Assembly: GCA_019359125.1 (NCBI GenBank)
Contig: JAHHHY010000009.1
Span: forward strand, 186,001-250,000
Source of the DNA: Pleurocapsa minor GSE-CHR-MK 17-07R
GTDB lineage: Bacteria; Chloroflexota; Anaerolineae; Aggregatilineales; Phototrophicaceae
DNA: 64,000 nucleotides
Direction: 5' to 3'
Position numbers and translations under genes: made by a program. Each line of letters begins with the position of its first letter. Position 1 is the stretch's first letter. The notes below the pieces were generated by a model. That model ran no database searches. It was given only the letters and a program-made list of their open reading frames with translations, and was not told the DNA's origin. Positions 39,139-52,000 of this stretch are shown piece by piece.

Positions 39139-39280
39139 TAATGAGTGATGAGTGATGAGTGATGAGTAAGAATTATAAGTGTCTGGTTTTTCAAAAGCCC
39201 TTATTTATTTGTTTCGTACAGACTGGAACCACGTTCATCCCTCATTACTCGTTACTCATCCCTCATCACTCGTCTTCATC
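39139..39280. repeat. heptameric repeat arrays in inverted orientation (proB-proA intergenic)
   Basis: TAATGAG(TGATGAG)x3 TAAG at 39139-39170 and CTCATTA CTCGTTA CTCATCC CTCATCA CTCGTCT at 39241-39275. Confidence 0.85.
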
Positions 39281-40388
39281 CCATCAGCACCATATTGTTC
39301 CGGTGGATCAGGGCATCCCCATAATTATAGCCCAGGATTTCCTGGATATGTCCGCTTTGCACACCAATCAGACGCCGGATCGCGTCGCTGTCATACGCGG
39401 TGACGCCGTGGGCCAGTTCGCGGCCATCCGGCCCGATGATGGCGATCGTGCTGCCGCGTTTGAAATCTTCCTCCACGCCCGTCACGCCGACGGGCAGCAG
39501 GCTGGCCCCGCCGCTGAGCAGCTTGCGCGCCGCGCCGGCATCCACCAGCAGACGCCCGCGCACCTTCTCGATCAGCAGGCGGCGCTTGCGGCGCTCGATG
39601 CCCTCACGGGAGGTCTCGAAGCGGGTGCCGATGCTGACGCCTGCCGCCAGGTCGGTCAGCACATTGGGCCGGTCGCCGGACGCAATCACGGTCGCCACGC
39701 CGCCGCGCGTGGCCAGCTTGGCCGCCTGCAGCTTGGTGACCATGCCGCCAGTGCCCAGCCCGGTGGACGTGCCGCCCGCCAGCGCAAACGTCTCGTCGGT
39801 GATACGTTCGACGCGCTCGATCAGCGAGGCGTCGGCATGTTTGCGCGGGTCGGCCGTGAACAGGCCCTGCTGGTCGGTCAGCAGCACCAGCAGATCGGCC
39901 TCGATCAGCGTGGCCACCAGCGCCGACAGGTTGTCATTGTCGCCCACACGGATTTCTTCGGTGGCGATGGTGTCGTTTTCGTTGATGATCGGGATGATGC
40001 GCTGGTCGATCAGCGTGAGCAGGGTATCGCGTGCGTTCAGGAAGCGTTCGCGGTTGCCCAGGTCATCGCGGGTGAGCAGCACCTGCGCCACCACCACCTC
40101 GAAGATGTCGTACAGGTCGCTGTAGCGCTGAATCAGCCGCCCCTGCCCGACCGCGCTGAGCATCTGCTTGACGGGCATGGCCGGATTGAGCGCGGGGAAA
40201 TTCAGCCGTTCGCGGCCAGCCGCCACCGCGCCGCTGCTCACCAGCACGACTTCGTGGCCGGCGGCATGCAGCTGGGCGGTCTGCTGCACCAGCGCCAGCA
40301 TACGCTGGGTGCTGAGGCGAGTGGTGCCGCCGGTGAGCACGCTGGTGCCCACTTTGACGACGATGCGCTGAGAGACTGGCTGGTTCAT
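39276..40388 (-). CDS. proB: glutamate 5-kinase
   Basis: MNQPVSQRIVVKVGTSVLTGG, PIINENDTIATEEIRVGDNDNLSALVA, TGLGTGGMVTKLQAAKLA; start 40388. Confidence 0.95.
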   Translation of the reverse strand: MNQPVSQRIVVKVGTSVLTGGTTRLSTQRMLALVQQTAQLHAAGHEVVLVSSGAVAAGRERLNFPALNPAMPVKQMLSAVGQGRLIQRYSDLYDIFEVVVAQVLLTRDDLGNRERFLNARDTLLTLIDQRIIPIINENDTIATEEIRVGDNDNLSALVATLIEADLLVLLTDQQGLFTADPRKHADASLIERVERITDETFALAGGTSTGLGTGGMVTKLQAAKLATRGGVATVIASGDRPNVLTDLAAGVSIGTRFETSREGIERRKRRLLIEKVRGRLLVDAGAARKLLSGGASLLPVGVTGVEEDFKRGSTIAIIGPDGRELAHGVTAYDSDAIRRLIGVQSGHIQEILGYNYGDALIHRNNMVLMG

Positions 40389-40435
40389 AGGCTGTTTGGG
40401 GCTGATAGGCGATGCAGTTGACAGATTTGAGTGTA

Positions 40436-40472
40436 CACCAGGTTGCCCCTCCGTTGACCGGGCAACCTGGTG
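40436..40472. repeat. perfect 13-bp inverted repeat (hairpin) between proB and the M50 protease gene
   Basis: CACCAGGTTGCCC - CTCCGTTGACC - GGGCAACCTGGTG. Confidence 0.85.
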
Positions 40473-40477
40473 ACGGA

Positions 40478-41821
40478 CTAGCGCCAGCGGCGGCGCAGCA
40501 TGGCCGCGCACAGCACAGCGGCGATGATCGGCAGCGCGAACACGCTCTCGCGAATGACCGGCGCGGTCTCGACGATGCGCACCTGAAACGGCACCGGCAC
40601 AAATGTCACCACAAACACGAGCAAACTCAGGATGGCGATGAAGCGGCGGCGCGGGTCGAGCTGGGTGACGGCATCCAGCGGGACGGCGTAAAACCGCCCG
40701 AAGATGAACAGCAGGCCCAGCCACAGCAGCCAGCTCTCGCTGAAAAACAGCGTCAGCGCGATGGTGGCCAGCAGCACTGGCACATACAGCCTGCGCGCCG
40801 AATTACCCACCAGCGAATACAGGATGTGCCCGCCGTCGAGCTGGCCCAGCGGAATCAGGTTGATGGCCGTCACCAGCAGGCCGGTCCAGCCCGCCTGCGC
40901 CAGCTGATTCATCGTCACATCGATATCGCCCACTGGCACGAAGCGCCCCAGTGTCAGCACTTTCGCCAGCGCGTATAACAGCGAATTGCCTTCCACCAGG
41001 CCAGAGCCTGCCACCGGGCCGACAGGCGAGGTCGCCAGGCCGATCATCACAATCGGGATGGCAAACAGCAGGCCCATCAGCGGGCCGGCCGCGCCCACGT
41101 CCAGCAGCGTCTTGCGGTTCTTCAGCGGCTCGCGCAGCTGAATGAACGCGCCCGCCGTGCCAAACAGGCTGAGCGGCGGCGGCAGCGGGATGAAATAGGG
41201 CAGCGTCGCGCCCATCTTATGGCGGCGTGCGGCGAAATAATGGCCCAGCTCGTGCGCACCCAGAATCAGCATGAGCGCGATGGCATAGGGCGCGCCACGC
41301 CACAGGTTTTGCAGCGGATTATTGAATATTTCAGCGCCCAGTGCGGGATTCACGCCCCCGGCTTCGCCTGCCGCGATATTGGTGCCCACATACAGCAGCG
41401 ACAGCAGCGTGGCAAAAAACAGGGCGATGTTGATCCACGGCGAGCGTTCGGTCACTTTGGGCCGCCCGTGCGCGATGATCAGCAGCACGCCGCCGCCCGC
41501 GGCCCGGTTATGGCGCAGCAGCGGGATGTAATCCAGCGGCGCTAACAGCCCGTCGATGCTGGCGTAGGCTTCCTCGCTTGGCAGCGTGAGCTGGCCCTCA
41601 AACACGACTTCCGGGGCCGAGCCGGGCAGCAGCAGCATATCTTCTCGCAGCGCCTGCCCGGTATTCTCGTCAACAGCGATTTCGCGCGAGATGACCATGA
41701 TCGTGGCGGCGATAGCGCGCAGGTCACTGAAACGATCCGGCTCCAGGGCCGCATCGGTCAGTGGCCGGGGCGCACGCGACGCGGGCTGGTCGTCGTGCGA
41801 GAGGGCCGGTTCATTAAGCAT
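40478..41821 (-). CDS. site-2 protease family (M50) membrane metalloprotease
   Basis: HELGH zinc motif (LGAHELGHYFAARRHK), second motif NLIPLGQLDGGHI, polytopic. Confidence 0.88.
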   Translation of the reverse strand: MLNEPALSHDDQPASRAPRPLTDAALEPDRFSDLRAIAATIMVISREIAVDENTGQALREDMLLLPGSAPEVVFEGQLTLPSEEAYASIDGLLAPLDYIPLLRHNRAAGGGVLLIIAHGRPKVTERSPWINIALFFATLLSLLYVGTNIAAGEAGGVNPALGAEIFNNPLQNLWRGAPYAIALMLILGAHELGHYFAARRHKMGATLPYFIPLPPPLSLFGTAGAFIQLREPLKNRKTLLDVGAAGPLMGLLFAIPIVMIGLATSPVGPVAGSGLVEGNSLLYALAKVLTLGRFVPVGDIDVTMNQLAQAGWTGLLVTAINLIPLGQLDGGHILYSLVGNSARRLYVPVLLATIALTLFFSESWLLWLGLLFIFGRFYAVPLDAVTQLDPRRRFIAILSLLVFVVTFVPVPFQVRIVETAPVIRESVFALPIIAAVLCAAMLRRRWR

Positions 41822-42305
41822 GCAGGCGGCCAATCGCTTTCAGGATTTGTTCGATGTGGTTGATGTCGTGCAGGATGGTGTTATAGGCGATTTCGCGCAC
41901 GGTCATCTGGCCATTTTCCGGGTGCTGGCCGATGCGCTCGAACTGTTCCGGCGTGACGGTCTTCAGCCACTCGACCATCTCATTGCGGTTGGTGATAAAC
42001 CACGACAGCGCCTCGCCAATCTTGCGCCCGCCATAGTTTTCGCTGATGACGCGGCCGGGCACATCATACACACGGAAGGTGGGGTTGTCTTTGCTGACCG
42101 CATCCTTCATGCGCGTGAGGAAGATATGGTCGAAATCGGCCATATGGCAGATGATTTCCACCGAGTTCCAGCCGTCCGGCCCGTCGCGCAGCACAATCGA
42201 CTGCTTGGCCGTCATGTTTTCCACGATGGCGCGCAGGATGTGGGCGGTGCGTTCCAGGTTGATAATCGCTTTTTCGGGCGGGAAGAAGACGTTATTCATC
42301 GTCAT
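41814..42305 (-). CDS. DinB family protein
   Basis: DGWNSVEIICHMADFDHIFLTRM...MTVREIAYNTILHDINHIEQI. Confidence 0.85.
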   Translation of the reverse strand: MTMNNVFFPPEKAIINLERTAHILRAIVENMTAKQSIVLRDGPDGWNSVEIICHMADFDHIFLTRMKDAVSKDNPTFRVYDVPGRVISENYGGRKIGEALSWFITNRNEMVEWLKTVTPEQFERIGQHPENGQMTVREIAYNTILHDINHIEQILKAIGRLHA

Positions 42306-42439
42306 GATGGGTGCGAATCCTTTGTCGTTCCTGAAAGTGGGTTTTGTGGGCTGCTGATAATAATCAGACGCAATTTCTACGTCCGTCTTATAATGAGATT
42401 ATAGTCTTTATAAGAGACGTAAACGAGGAAGTGGTTTAT

Positions 42440-45070
<2,631 letters not shown>

Positions 45071-45110
45071 GAGGCTAACCTCACGCCCTGGTCACGCGCC
45101 AAATGTTCGC

Positions 45111-45138
45111 GTAGCGGCATGGCATGCCATGCCGCTAC
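45111..45138. repeat. 28-bp perfect palindrome (REP-like, variant) after clpB
   Basis: GTAGCGGCATGGCATGCCATGCCGCTAC. Confidence 0.85.
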
Positions 45139-45234
45139 TCATATTCGCCCAGCGCCCCGGCAAAATTCCCGCGTACCAGCAGGGCGGGCACACAGGACTT
45201 GTCCAAACATAGACTGTGGGGCGATTTCCCTGCC

Positions 45235-47115
45235 TCAGGCCTTCACATGCACGGCCTCGACCACCTGCGCGGCCAGGTTATAACGGCCATAGCTGGGGAT
45301 GATATACGCGCCCTGGGCGAACGGCTTGAGCGCGAGCAGCAGCTCCTGCGCCACGCGCACGCCTTCCTGGGCAGCATCTTCCCCGGCATCCTCGATGCGG
45401 CGCATAATCGCATCCGGGATGCTGATGCCGGGTACCTCGTTGTGCAGAAACTGCGCGTGCTTCATGCTGTACAGCGGCATCACACCCACCAGCACGGGCA
45501 GCTTCAGCGCCGATCCTGTCACCTGCTGATAACGCTCCAGGAAAATTTCGGCCTTGTGCGGCTCAAAGACAGGCTGGGCCAGCGCGAAATCGGCGCCGTT
45601 TTCCAGCTTCTTGCGCGTCAGTTCCACTTCCTTGTCCAGATCATCCGGCGCCAGATTGAGCGCGCAGCCCACGGTGAACGAGGTCGGCTGGCCGATGCTG
45701 TTGCCTGCCTGGTCGAGGCCGGCATTCAGGCGCTGCTTGCTCAGCTTGATCAGGCCGGTGGGCACGATGTCGTAGTTGTCATTGGCCTCCGGATAATCGC
45801 CGATGCGCGTGGGGTCGCCCATGCACACGAAGATATTGCGCAGGCCCAGCGCGTGCGCGCCCAGCAGGTCGCTCTGGATGCGCAGCATGTTGCGGCCGCG
45901 CGTGGGGAAATGCAGGATCGTCTCGACGCCCAGCGCCTGCTCCAGCGCATGACAGGCCGCCCACGGGCTGACGCGCATACGCGCCGTCGGGCTGTCGGCC
46001 ACGTTCAGGACATTCGCTCCGGCGTCCAGCAGCAGGCGCGCGCTGGCCACCATTTTGTCGAAGTTATGGCCGCGCGGCGGCGTCATCTCCACGCTGATGG
46101 CAAACTGGCCGGTCGCCAGCATATGCGCCAGCTCTGACGGCCGTTCGGGGGCAGACATATCGCGCTCGTCCTCGTCGGCATCGCTGGCGATTTCGATGTG
46201 CGGGCGGCGCGACGGGTCATCCAGCGCGGCGCGCATGGCGGCGATATGCGCGGGCGTGGTGCCGCAGCATCCGCCGATGACCTGCGCGCCCAGCTCGCGG
46301 AATGTGAGCGCGTAATCCGCGAAATATTCCACGGTAGCGGCGTACATCATGCGGCCGCCCACGCTCTGCGGAAAGCCGGCGTTGGGCATGGCCGACAGGC
46401 GCGCATGCGGCGTGCTCTCGCGCATGGCAGCCAGCACGCGGGAAATCTGCGACGGGCCGCCGGAACAGTTGACGCCGATCACATCCGCGCCGGCCTCGCT
46501 CAGCTCACGGGCGACACGACCAGGCAGATAGCCGTAAATCGTGCGGTCGTCGGCGGTGAAAGTCATTTCGGTGATGATCGGCAGGCCGGGCGCGACGCTG
46601 CGGGCGGCTTCGATGCCCAGCTTCAGCTCGCCCAGGTCGGTGAATGTCTCGAAGATGAGCGCGTCAACGCCCGCCTCGGCCAGCGCGCTGATCTGCTCGC
46701 TGAAAATGGCCACGCCGTCCTCAGGCTTCAGGCGGCCGTACGGCTGCAGGCCCATGCCCAGCGGCCCCACGCTGCCAGCGATATAGGCCTCGCGGCCAGA
46801 CGCGTCAAGTGCCTCGCGGGCGCGCTGCACGCCGGCCTGGTTGATGCGCGCTACCTGGTCTTCCAGCCCGTATTCGGCCAGTTTGATGCGGTTGGCGCCA
46901 AAGGTATTGGTCTCGATCAGCTCGGCGCCAGCCTGCAAGTACTGCGCATGTACCGCGCGGATAACGTCCGGCTGGGTGATGTTGAGCTGGTCAAAGGCCG
47001 CATCAATTGGCAGGCCGCTGCCATGCAGCATGGTGCCCATCGCGCCATCGGCCAGCAGCGGGGCGGGGTCTTTCAGGCGCTCGGCAAATGAGCGGCGGGA
47101 TGTGTGATGCGTCAT
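45235..47115 (-). CDS. bifunctional homocysteine S-methyltransferase / methylenetetrahydrofolate reductase
   Basis: N-terminal LLADGAMGTMLHGSG, GVNCSGGP, VIGGCCGTTPAHI; C-terminal MetF-like SVEMTPPRGHNFDKMV...QPVFEPHKAEIFLERY. Confidence 0.93.
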   Translation of the reverse strand: MTHHTSRRSFAERLKDPAPLLADGAMGTMLHGSGLPIDAAFDQLNITQPDVIRAVHAQYLQAGAELIETNTFGANRIKLAEYGLEDQVARINQAGVQRAREALDASGREAYIAGSVGPLGMGLQPYGRLKPEDGVAIFSEQISALAEAGVDALIFETFTDLGELKLGIEAARSVAPGLPIITEMTFTADDRTIYGYLPGRVARELSEAGADVIGVNCSGGPSQISRVLAAMRESTPHARLSAMPNAGFPQSVGGRMMYAATVEYFADYALTFRELGAQVIGGCCGTTPAHIAAMRAALDDPSRRPHIEIASDADEDERDMSAPERPSELAHMLATGQFAISVEMTPPRGHNFDKMVASARLLLDAGANVLNVADSPTARMRVSPWAACHALEQALGVETILHFPTRGRNMLRIQSDLLGAHALGLRNIFVCMGDPTRIGDYPEANDNYDIVPTGLIKLSKQRLNAGLDQAGNSIGQPTSFTVGCALNLAPDDLDKEVELTRKKLENGADFALAQPVFEPHKAEIFLERYQQVTGSALKLPVLVGVMPLYSMKHAQFLHNEVPGISIPDAIMRRIEDAGEDAAQEGVRVAQELLLALKPFAQGAYIIPSYGRYNLAAQVVEAVHVKA

Positions 47116-47130
47116 CAGGGTTTCCTTTAT

Positions 47131-47285
47131 ATAGTGCTGAGTGCTGAGCAATGAGTACTGAGTCGCCGCTGCAATGACTCAATGCTGCTTTTACTCATCA
47201 CTACTCATTGCTCATTGCTCGGCACTCAGTACTTCTCTCTTGTCTACTCATTGCTCAGCACTCAGTACTCAGCACTTCTCTTTCG
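47131..47285. repeat. heptameric repeat cluster 2
   Basis: AGTGCTG AGTGCTG AGCAATG AGTACTG and inverted CTCATTG CTCATTG CTCGGCA CTCAGTA ... CTCATTG CTCAGCA CTCAGTA CTCAGCA. Confidence 0.85.
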
Positions 47286-47286
47286 T

Positions 47287-47721
47287 CTATGGGCACGACA
47301 GCCTGACTGTGCTGCCGCCCCCTTCATTGGCGGTGATGATTGGCGCGGCGCGGGCGGTGTTGGTGAAGTCACCGCTTTCCACGGCCTGGCGCATGACCGC
47401 GCCGTTCGCGCCAATGAACGCCGCCTCGACAGCAGCGGGCGCGTCGGCGCTGGTATACACGCTCTCCAGCACGCCGTTAAGCTGGAGGAATCCCATTGAC
47501 TCTTCAGACACCAGCGTCAGGCCGGGCACAGACGCCGCAATCGCGCGGCATTCAGCCAGGCGCGTGCCAAACTGTCCGGACAGGAAAATCACCAGCCCCA
47601 GCCCGGTCACGACCACCGCGCCGATGATCAGCGGTAGACCCGCCAGCACCGAACGCGATGGCCGCGGCGGCCGTCCGAATCCATCTTCTTCAAAGCCCAT
47701 GGAAACCTCCAAAGCGATCAA
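47287..47721 (-). CDS. hypothetical single-pass membrane protein
   Basis: 144-aa ORF with TM LPLIIGAVVVTGLGLVIFLSG. Confidence 0.55.
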   Translation of the reverse strand: MIALEVSMGFEEDGFGRPPRPSRSVLAGLPLIIGAVVVTGLGLVIFLSGQFGTRLAECRAIAASVPGLTLVSEESMGFLQLNGVLESVYTSADAPAAVEAAFIGANGAVMRQAVESGDFTNTARAAPIITANEGGGSTVRLSCP

Positions 47722-47793
47722 GTACTGAGTACTGAGTGCTGAGCAACGAGTAAAATGATATGCCTAACTCATTACTCAGCACTCAGCACTATC
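47719..47793. repeat. heptameric repeat cluster 3
   Basis: AGTACTG AGTACTG AGTGCTG AGCAACG AG ... CTCATTA CTCAGCA CTCAGCACT. Confidence 0.85.
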
Positions 47794-47795
47794 CC

Positions 47796-48851
47796 TTAAA
47801 GATACTTCACCCGGGCATCGACCATCCCCCCACTGATGTGGGCTTCCAGCGCAGCCTGCGCGTCTGGGGGCAGCAGCACCGAGCGCGCGGCATTCATAAT
47901 CAGCCGGTCGACCTGATGCGCGCTCCAGCCGAAGGTCTCGGCGCAGCGGATGAATTCCTCGGTCAGCGTGGTGTTGAACATCGGCGGATCATCGCTGTTC
48001 ACGGTGACATTCAGCCCGGCGTCGATCATGCGCTGGATGGGATGCGCGGCCAGCGTTGCCGATCCCCCCAGGCAGACATTGCTGGTGGGGCAGACTTCCA
48101 GCGGCACCTGGCGTTCGCGTAGCAGGGCGACCAGCGGCGCGTCGTCGATGCAGCCGATGCCGTGGCCGATGCGTACCGAGCCTTCGGCCAGCGCGCCATG
48201 AATGTTGACCGAGCCGCCATGTTCGCCGGCATGCAGCACCAGCGTGACGCCAGCGTCGCGGGCACGGGCGAAGCTGTCCGAGAATTTCCCCGGCGGATGG
48301 CCCACTTCATAGCCGCCCAGCCCCAGCGCGACGATGCCGCTGTCTGGCTCGTGGAACGCGTCAATCACCCAGTCGGCGGTGATCGCGCCCTCGGCTGGCG
48401 TCAGCTCGCGGGCGATGTCGAAGATGTAGCGCATGGTCACGCCCAGGGTGTCCTCCGCCCAGCGGCGCGCCCGATTGAGCGCGTCAAGCTGCTCGTGAAA
48501 GGGGATGCCCTTCTGATGGTAATGCGTGTACGGGGTGTAGGTCACCTCGCTGTACACGATATTCTGCGCGGCCTGGCCCTTCAGGAAGTCACGCGCCAGC
48601 TGCTCGATATCTTCAGGCGTTTGCAGCACCCGCGAAATGCTGATGTAGATATTCACAAAGTGCGGCATGTCGATGAAGGTGAACCAGTCGCGCACCTCGT
48701 CCAGCGTGTTCACGGGCAGGGCGATGCCGTGTTTGCGCGCCAGACGCAGCAGCGTCTCCGGCGGCATGCTGCCTTCCAGATGCACATGCAGATCCACTTT
48801 GGGCACTGCGGTGATGTAGTCACGTAAAGTCAAAGTCGTATCCCTGTACAC
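47796..48851 (-). CDS. add: adenosine deaminase family protein
   Basis: VPKVDLHVHLEGSMPPETLLRLA, LVLHAGEHGG, RIGHGIG, VTVNSDDPPMFNTTL. Confidence 0.93.
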   Translation of the reverse strand: MYRDTTLTLRDYITAVPKVDLHVHLEGSMPPETLLRLARKHGIALPVNTLDEVRDWFTFIDMPHFVNIYISISRVLQTPEDIEQLARDFLKGQAAQNIVYSEVTYTPYTHYHQKGIPFHEQLDALNRARRWAEDTLGVTMRYIFDIARELTPAEGAITADWVIDAFHEPDSGIVALGLGGYEVGHPPGKFSDSFARARDAGVTLVLHAGEHGGSVNIHGALAEGSVRIGHGIGCIDDAPLVALLRERQVPLEVCPTSNVCLGGSATLAAHPIQRMIDAGLNVTVNSDDPPMFNTTLTEEFIRCAETFGWSAHQVDRLIMNAARSVLLPPDAQAALEAHISGGMVDARVKYL

Positions 48852-48910
48852 AGCACGGTTATGGTCACTTCATACGGCTGCGATGCGTTCACATTTGCAC
48901 GCGCATCTGT

Positions 48911-49065
48911 GCCGCCCGGGGTTCAAAACCCCGGTCTGCCAACTGACACGTCCCTGAAGGGACTGAAGGATTCTGCTTTGTTGAGTCTGTTCCTGAACGA
49001 CCTGCTTTCAAGTGCCTTCAGGTACTTGTTTTTTTGTAGCCTGGGGGTTTTGAACCCCAGGCGGC
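48911..49065. repeat. structured intergenic repeat element, copy 2
   Basis: GCCGCCCGGGGTTCAAAACCCCGG ... CAAGTGCCTTCAGGTACTTG ... TAGCCTGGGGGTTTTGAACCCCAGGCGGC. Confidence 0.85.
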
Positions 49066-49094
49066 AAAATAGCGAAAAAAACGGCTTCAGAGCT

Positions 49095-52000
49095 TTACGC
49101 TCCTTCAATCTGCTGCACGCGGTCGACGCCGACGCTAAAGTATTTGGCGTCAGGGTGGTGCACGACGATGGCCGCCGTGCTCTGTTCCGGAATCCACTGG
49201 AACGACGGGCTCAGCTCCAGGCCCAGCGCCGTCGCCGCCTGGGGCAGCAGGCGCATGACCGTGGCGTGGTCGTTCAGGTCGGGGCAGGCCGGATAGCCCC
49301 ACGAGTAGCGCTTGCCCTGGCCAGAGCCGATGCCCAGCCCGGCATTGACCACTTTCCGGTTGACATATACTGCGGTTGCTTCGGCGGCCTGCACCGCCAG
49401 CCCATGGAAGAAATAGGCCTCGCTGTAGCTGTCTGCCCCCTGAAGCTTGTCGAAATGCTCGCTGGCCGCCTGCCCCACGGTCGCCACCTGCAAGCCCATG
49501 ACATCGATCAGGCCGCTGTCTGCCGGGGCGAAATAGTCGCTGATGCACAGGTAGTCGCCATACGGCTGGCGCGGGAAAGCGAATCGTCCCACTTCGCGGC
49601 GTTCGACCCCCCCATAGGCATCCGGGCTGAGGACACCGCCGGCGGCCTCCAGCGCGGCCTGGAACGGCGCCGGATCGTAAATTACCAGGTCGTCGCCCTC
49701 ACTGTTGACCGGGAAATAGCCATAGACGGCCTGCGGCAGCAGCGTCTTTTCGCGGATGGCCGCGCGCGTCATGACCTCCAGCCGCGCCTCAAACTCGGCC
49801 TGAAGTTTCGTCCATTCCTCTCCGTGCGTATTGGTCGCGCCCCAGCTCAGGCGATACAGCTCCGGCTTGTGCAGATATTGCAGCACGATCTCCAGCGGCA
49901 TGGACTCAATCGTCTTGCCGCCCCAGAATGGCGCAGACGGCACGACTTTGGCGGGCTGCACGGTCTTGGCCATGCCATAGTGGCGTTCGCGGCGCACCGG
50001 CACGGGCTTGTTCATCTCGGCGTAGGCATCGGCCACCAGCTCCTGCACGAAGGTCTGGCGTTTGTCGCTGACGAGCGTGTCCATCACACTCAGCCCTTCG
50101 AAAGCGTCTTTGCAGTAGAACACGCCTGGCTCATACGGCTCCTGCGAGTCTTCCAGGAACAGGATGCGCCGGCCAAACTTGCGGTTGATGGCCGCGCCGC
50201 CGATCAGCACGGGGAACTTCAGCCCGCGCTTGGCCAGCTCGTTGACGATGATGGGCATCTGCTTGCTGGTGCTCACCAGCAGCGCGCTCAGGCCGATGGC
50301 GTCGGCCTTGTACTCGATTGCCTTCTCGATGATGGTATTGGCAGGCACCTGCTTGCCAATATCGTGCACGGTGTAGCCGTTGTTGCTCAGGATGGTCTTG
50401 ACGAGATTTTTGCCGATATCGTGCACGTCGCCATAGACCGTGGCCAGCACGACCGTGCCCTTGCTGGAGCCTTCGACCTTGTCCATGAAGCGTTCCAGAT
50501 AGGCGACCGTCATCTTCATGACCTCGGCGCTTTGCAGCACGAACGGCAGGATCAGCTCGCCCGCGCCAAATTTATCGCCCACTTCCTTCATGGCCGGCAG
50601 CAGCACATTGTTCAGCACGCCCACGGCATCCTGGCGGGTGAGCGCCGCGTCGATATGCGCCTCCAGGCCCTGCTTCTTGCGGTGCACGATCTTCCAGTGC
50701 AGCGCCTCCTCGTCGGTCATGGTGGCGGTCGGGTCTTCCACCTCGCTGCCCGCCAGCTTGACATCGTTCTTCTCGAAGTACTGGATGAAGCGCGGCAGGG
50801 CGTCCTGGTCGGTGTTGTAGATCAGGTCGTTGGCCAGTTTGCGCTGGTCCTCCGGTATTTCGGCATAGGGCGTGATGTGCGCGGGATTCACAATCGCCAT
50901 GTCCAGCCCGGCCGCCACCGCATGATACAGGAACACACTGTTGAGCACGCCGCGCGCGGCCGGCGTCACGCCGAAGCTGACATTGCTCACGCCCAGCGCG
51001 GTCATCACGCCGGGCATGGCCTGCTTGATCAGGCGGATGCCCTCGATCGTCTCGATGGCGTCATTGCGCAGCTCCTCCTGCCCGGTCGTCAGCGGGAAGG
51101 TGAGCGTGTCGAAAATCAGGTCTTCGGCGCGCATGCCGTAGTCGTTCACGGCGATGTCGTGGATGCGCTGGGCGATCTGCAATTTGCCTTCCCGCGTGTG
51201 CGCCATGCCCACCTCGTCGATGGTCATCGAGAGCACGCCCGCGCCATACTTGCGCGCGATCGGCAGCACCTGGTCGATGCGCTCGCGGCCATTTTCCAGA
51301 TTGTTGCCATTGATGATGGCGCGGCCCGGATAAACCGACAGGGCTGCCTCGGCCACGGCTGCGTCGGTCACGTCGATAATCAGCGGCGCTTCCACCGACA
51401 TCGACAGCTTTTTAACCAGCGTACGCATCTGTACGGCTTCGTCGGCGCGTTCGGTCAGCGCCACGCACACGTCCAGCATGTGCGCGCCCGCCTCCACCTG
51501 GTCGACCGCGATCGGCACGACGGCATCGTAATCGTCGTCCAGCAGCAGCTGCTTGACCTTGCGGCTGCCCTGCGTATTCACGCGCTCCCCAATCATCGTC
51601 GGGCCGGGATTCTGCACCATTGGCGTGGCGCGCATGTTGCTGCTGGCCACCGCGAAGGTGTCTGGTTCGCGCTGGGCCGGGGCGCGGCGTTCCAGCGGCT
51701 CCGGCGAGTCTTTGGCGGTCAGGAACTGGTCATAGCTGAAGCCGTGTACGCGCTCGTACAGGCGGGCGATGTGTTCCGGCCGCGTGCCGCAGCACCCGCC
51801 GACCACGCTCACGCCGCGCCGTGCAAAGTCGCTCACCATCTCGGCAAACGGGTCCGGCTCCATCGGGTACACGGCCTCGCCGTCCACGTTGATGGGCAGG
51901 CCGGCATTCGGCAGCACGCTGATGGGGATGCGGCTGTGCTCGGCCAGATAGCGGATCGGCTCACTCATGTATTCAGGGCCAGTGGAGCAGTTCATGCCGA

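Noticed and set aside
37851-39155. 434-aa plus-strand ORF
   Set aside because: Antisense of proA.
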